The notes below the pieces were generated by a model. That model was not told the DNA's origin and ran no database searches. It saw nothing but the letters and a program-made list of their open reading frames with translations. Shown here one piece after another: positions 4,706-5,609 of a stretch of DNA of 5,609 bases. Location: the NCBI GenBank assembly GCA_021158735.1, contig JAGGUC010000092.1:1-5609 (forward strand). The letters are read 5' to 3'. The stretch comes from Desulfurococcales archaeon. GTDB lineage: Archaea; Thermoproteota; Thermoprotei_A; Sulfolobales; NBVN01. The first letter of the stretch is position 1. The number at the start of each line of letters is the position of its first letter. The position numbers and the translations under genes are program-made.

Positions 4706-5609
4706 GTGTCCCAGAGGGTGCAACTTGAGAATATAACAGTGATCAAGCGTAGTGGGAAGGAAGAAAAGTTTGAGATGGAAAAGCTTAGGAATTCCGTAAC
4801 TAAAGCACTCGAGTACGCTGACCTTCCAAGCTATATGAATGAAATTCTGGATGAAGTTATTAGTGAGTTATGCCAGCTGAATAAAGTAAAGATTAGGAGC
4901 GCGGAGATAGCTGATAGAATAGAAAGAGCGTTTGTTAGCAGAATAATCGAGGAGCCTAAGTTCGAGAGGGCGGCTCTGGCTTATGCATTATCAAGGGTAT
5001 ATAATGATGTGTATGGGAAAGGCAATTGGAAGTCTTTTCATGAGATTGATGAGAAGTTATCCTACTTCTCTCTGAGAGTGCTACAGTCAAGATATTTGAT
5101 CAGGGACCCGAGGTCAGGCAGGTTTACGGAGACACCTAATCAGCTCTTTTGGCGTGTAGCTAAGCATATAGCGTCGGTTGAGGATGAGGTAAGTAGAAGA
5201 AATTACTGGGCAAGAGTATATTATGAAGTACTCTCAGAGCTGAGATTTATACCTAACTCACCAACACTAATGAACTCAGGTACTAAGCTAGGCATACTCT
5301 CGGCCTGCTTCGTTTTGCCAGTAAGAGATTCTATGGTTACTAATGATAATGAAGGAATATACGATGCAGTAAAGGCTCAGGCAATAATATTCCAGCAGGG
5401 AGGTGGAACTGGCTTTGACTTCAGTGAACTAAGACCTGAAGGAGACATAGTAGCTTCGACAGCGGGGGTTGCTTCAGGACCGCTGTCATTTATGCGTATA
5501 TTCGACATAAATACTGAGGTAATAAAGCAGGGTGGCAGGAGAAGAGGAGCTAATATGGGAGTACTTCATGTCTGGCACCCTGATATAAGGAAGTTCATTA
5601 AGGCTAAAG
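4706..5609 (+). CDS. nrdJ: Class II (adenosylcobalamin-dependent) ribonucleotide reductase, N-terminal part
   Basis: This enzyme reduces ribonucleotides to deoxyribonucleotides with an adenosylcobalamin-generated thiyl radical and supplies dNTPs for replication. The visible 301 codons start with an ATP-cone allosteric domain (about 9-100, TVIKRSGKEEKF). The RNR N-domain and barrel start follow: FIPNSPTLMNSGT (181-193), the redox cysteine C201 in LSACFVLPV, QQGGGTGFDFSELRP (230-244), GVASGPLSFMRIFD (254-267) and the specificity loop IKQGGRRRGANMG (273-285). The KQGGRRRGANMG-VWHPDI pattern is that of NrdJ and not of class I. The frame opens at 4604 and has no ATG before the ATP cone is well under way. 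GTG 4706 fits a leaderless start. GTG 4718 and GTG 4739 are alternatives. No intein appears in the visible part. The catalytic-centre cysteines and the C-terminal tail lie beyond the window. Confidence 0.93.
   Translation, partial: MSQRVQLENITVIKRSGKEEKFEMEKLRNSVTKALEYADLPSYMNEILDEVISELCQLNKVKIRSAEIADRIERAFVSRIIEEPKFERAALAYALSRVYNDVYGKGNWKSFHEIDEKLSYFSLRVLQSRYLIRDPRSGRFTETPNQLFWRVAKHIASVEDEVSRRNYWARVYYEVLSELRFIPNSPTLMNSGTKLGILSACFVLPVRDSMVTNDNEGIYDAVKAQAIIFQQGGGTGFDFSELRPEGDIVASTAGVASGPLSFMRIFDINTEVIKQGGRRRGANMGVLHVWHPDIRKFIKAK

Noticed and set aside
4552..4746. 64-codon minus-strand frame between cdvC and nrdJ
   Set aside because: It runs through the nrdJ promoter and into its first codons. 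The Ser/Thr-rich translation matches no family and there is no good ribosome site. A small gene is not fully excluded.
1..5609. CRISPR array, insertion sequence, tRNA, rRNA or intein
   Set aside because: No spaced identical repeats, terminal inverted repeats with transposase, cloverleaf sequence or intein splice motifs were seen. The visible NrdJ part is uninterrupted.

Overview
The window looks chromosomal and comes from a crenarchaeon (Thermoproteota) that divides with the Cdv/ESCRT-III machinery. The cluster cdvA-cdvB-cdvC is diagnostic. It is joined by an archaeal-type enolase, a class II (adenosylcobalamin-dependent) ribonucleotide reductase, AGG/AGA/ATA-rich codon use, BRE/TATA-type promoters and Shine-Dalgarno sequences of the GGTG/GGTGAT type. 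Cdv genes are largely missing from Thermoproteales, so a Desulfurococcales/Acidilobales/Fervidicoccales-like or Sulfolobales-like lineage is more likely. I cannot name the genus.

Layout, left to right. (1) 33-272 (+): a 79-residue two-helix membrane protein with a basic loop between the helices. I do not recognise it with certainty, but its shape fits the small pilin-like CedA1/TedC/VirB2 class. (2) 269-1558 (-): enolase, convergent with gene 1. The two stop codons share one TTAA, followed by an AAAAAGAATTTTT stretch that can give a U-run on either strand. (3) 1559-1759: divergent enolase/cdvA promoter region with a TATA box for each gene, a 9-bp inverted repeat flanking the cdvA TATA box, and sequence blocks also found upstream of gene 1 and of nrdJ. 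(4) 1760-2461 cdvA, 2486-3376 cdvB and 3400-4530 cdvC (+): the division operon, with 23-24 nt gaps. (5) 4531-4705: T-rich terminator of the cdv operon, then the nrdJ promoter, again with an inverted repeat on the TATA box. (6) 4706 to the window end (+): the N-terminal 301 codons of class II ribonucleotide reductase, cut by the window edge.

How the genes work together. CdvA binds membrane and DNA at mid-cell and recruits CdvB through its C-terminal peptide, which is expected to complete the truncated winged helix of CdvB. CdvB forms ESCRT-III filaments, and the CdvC AAA+ ATPase remodels them by docking its MIT domain on a proline-rich MIM2-like motif in CdvB. All of these docking elements can be seen here. 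NrdJ makes dNTPs for replication and enolase is housekeeping.

The core genes are known families. The less expected signals are regulatory: ordered blocks shared between the cdvA and nrdJ upstream regions, an inverted repeat at each of those two TATA boxes, a looser match near gene 1, and an amphipathic-looking N-terminal extension on CdvB. I see no mobile element, CRISPR array, tRNA or rRNA.
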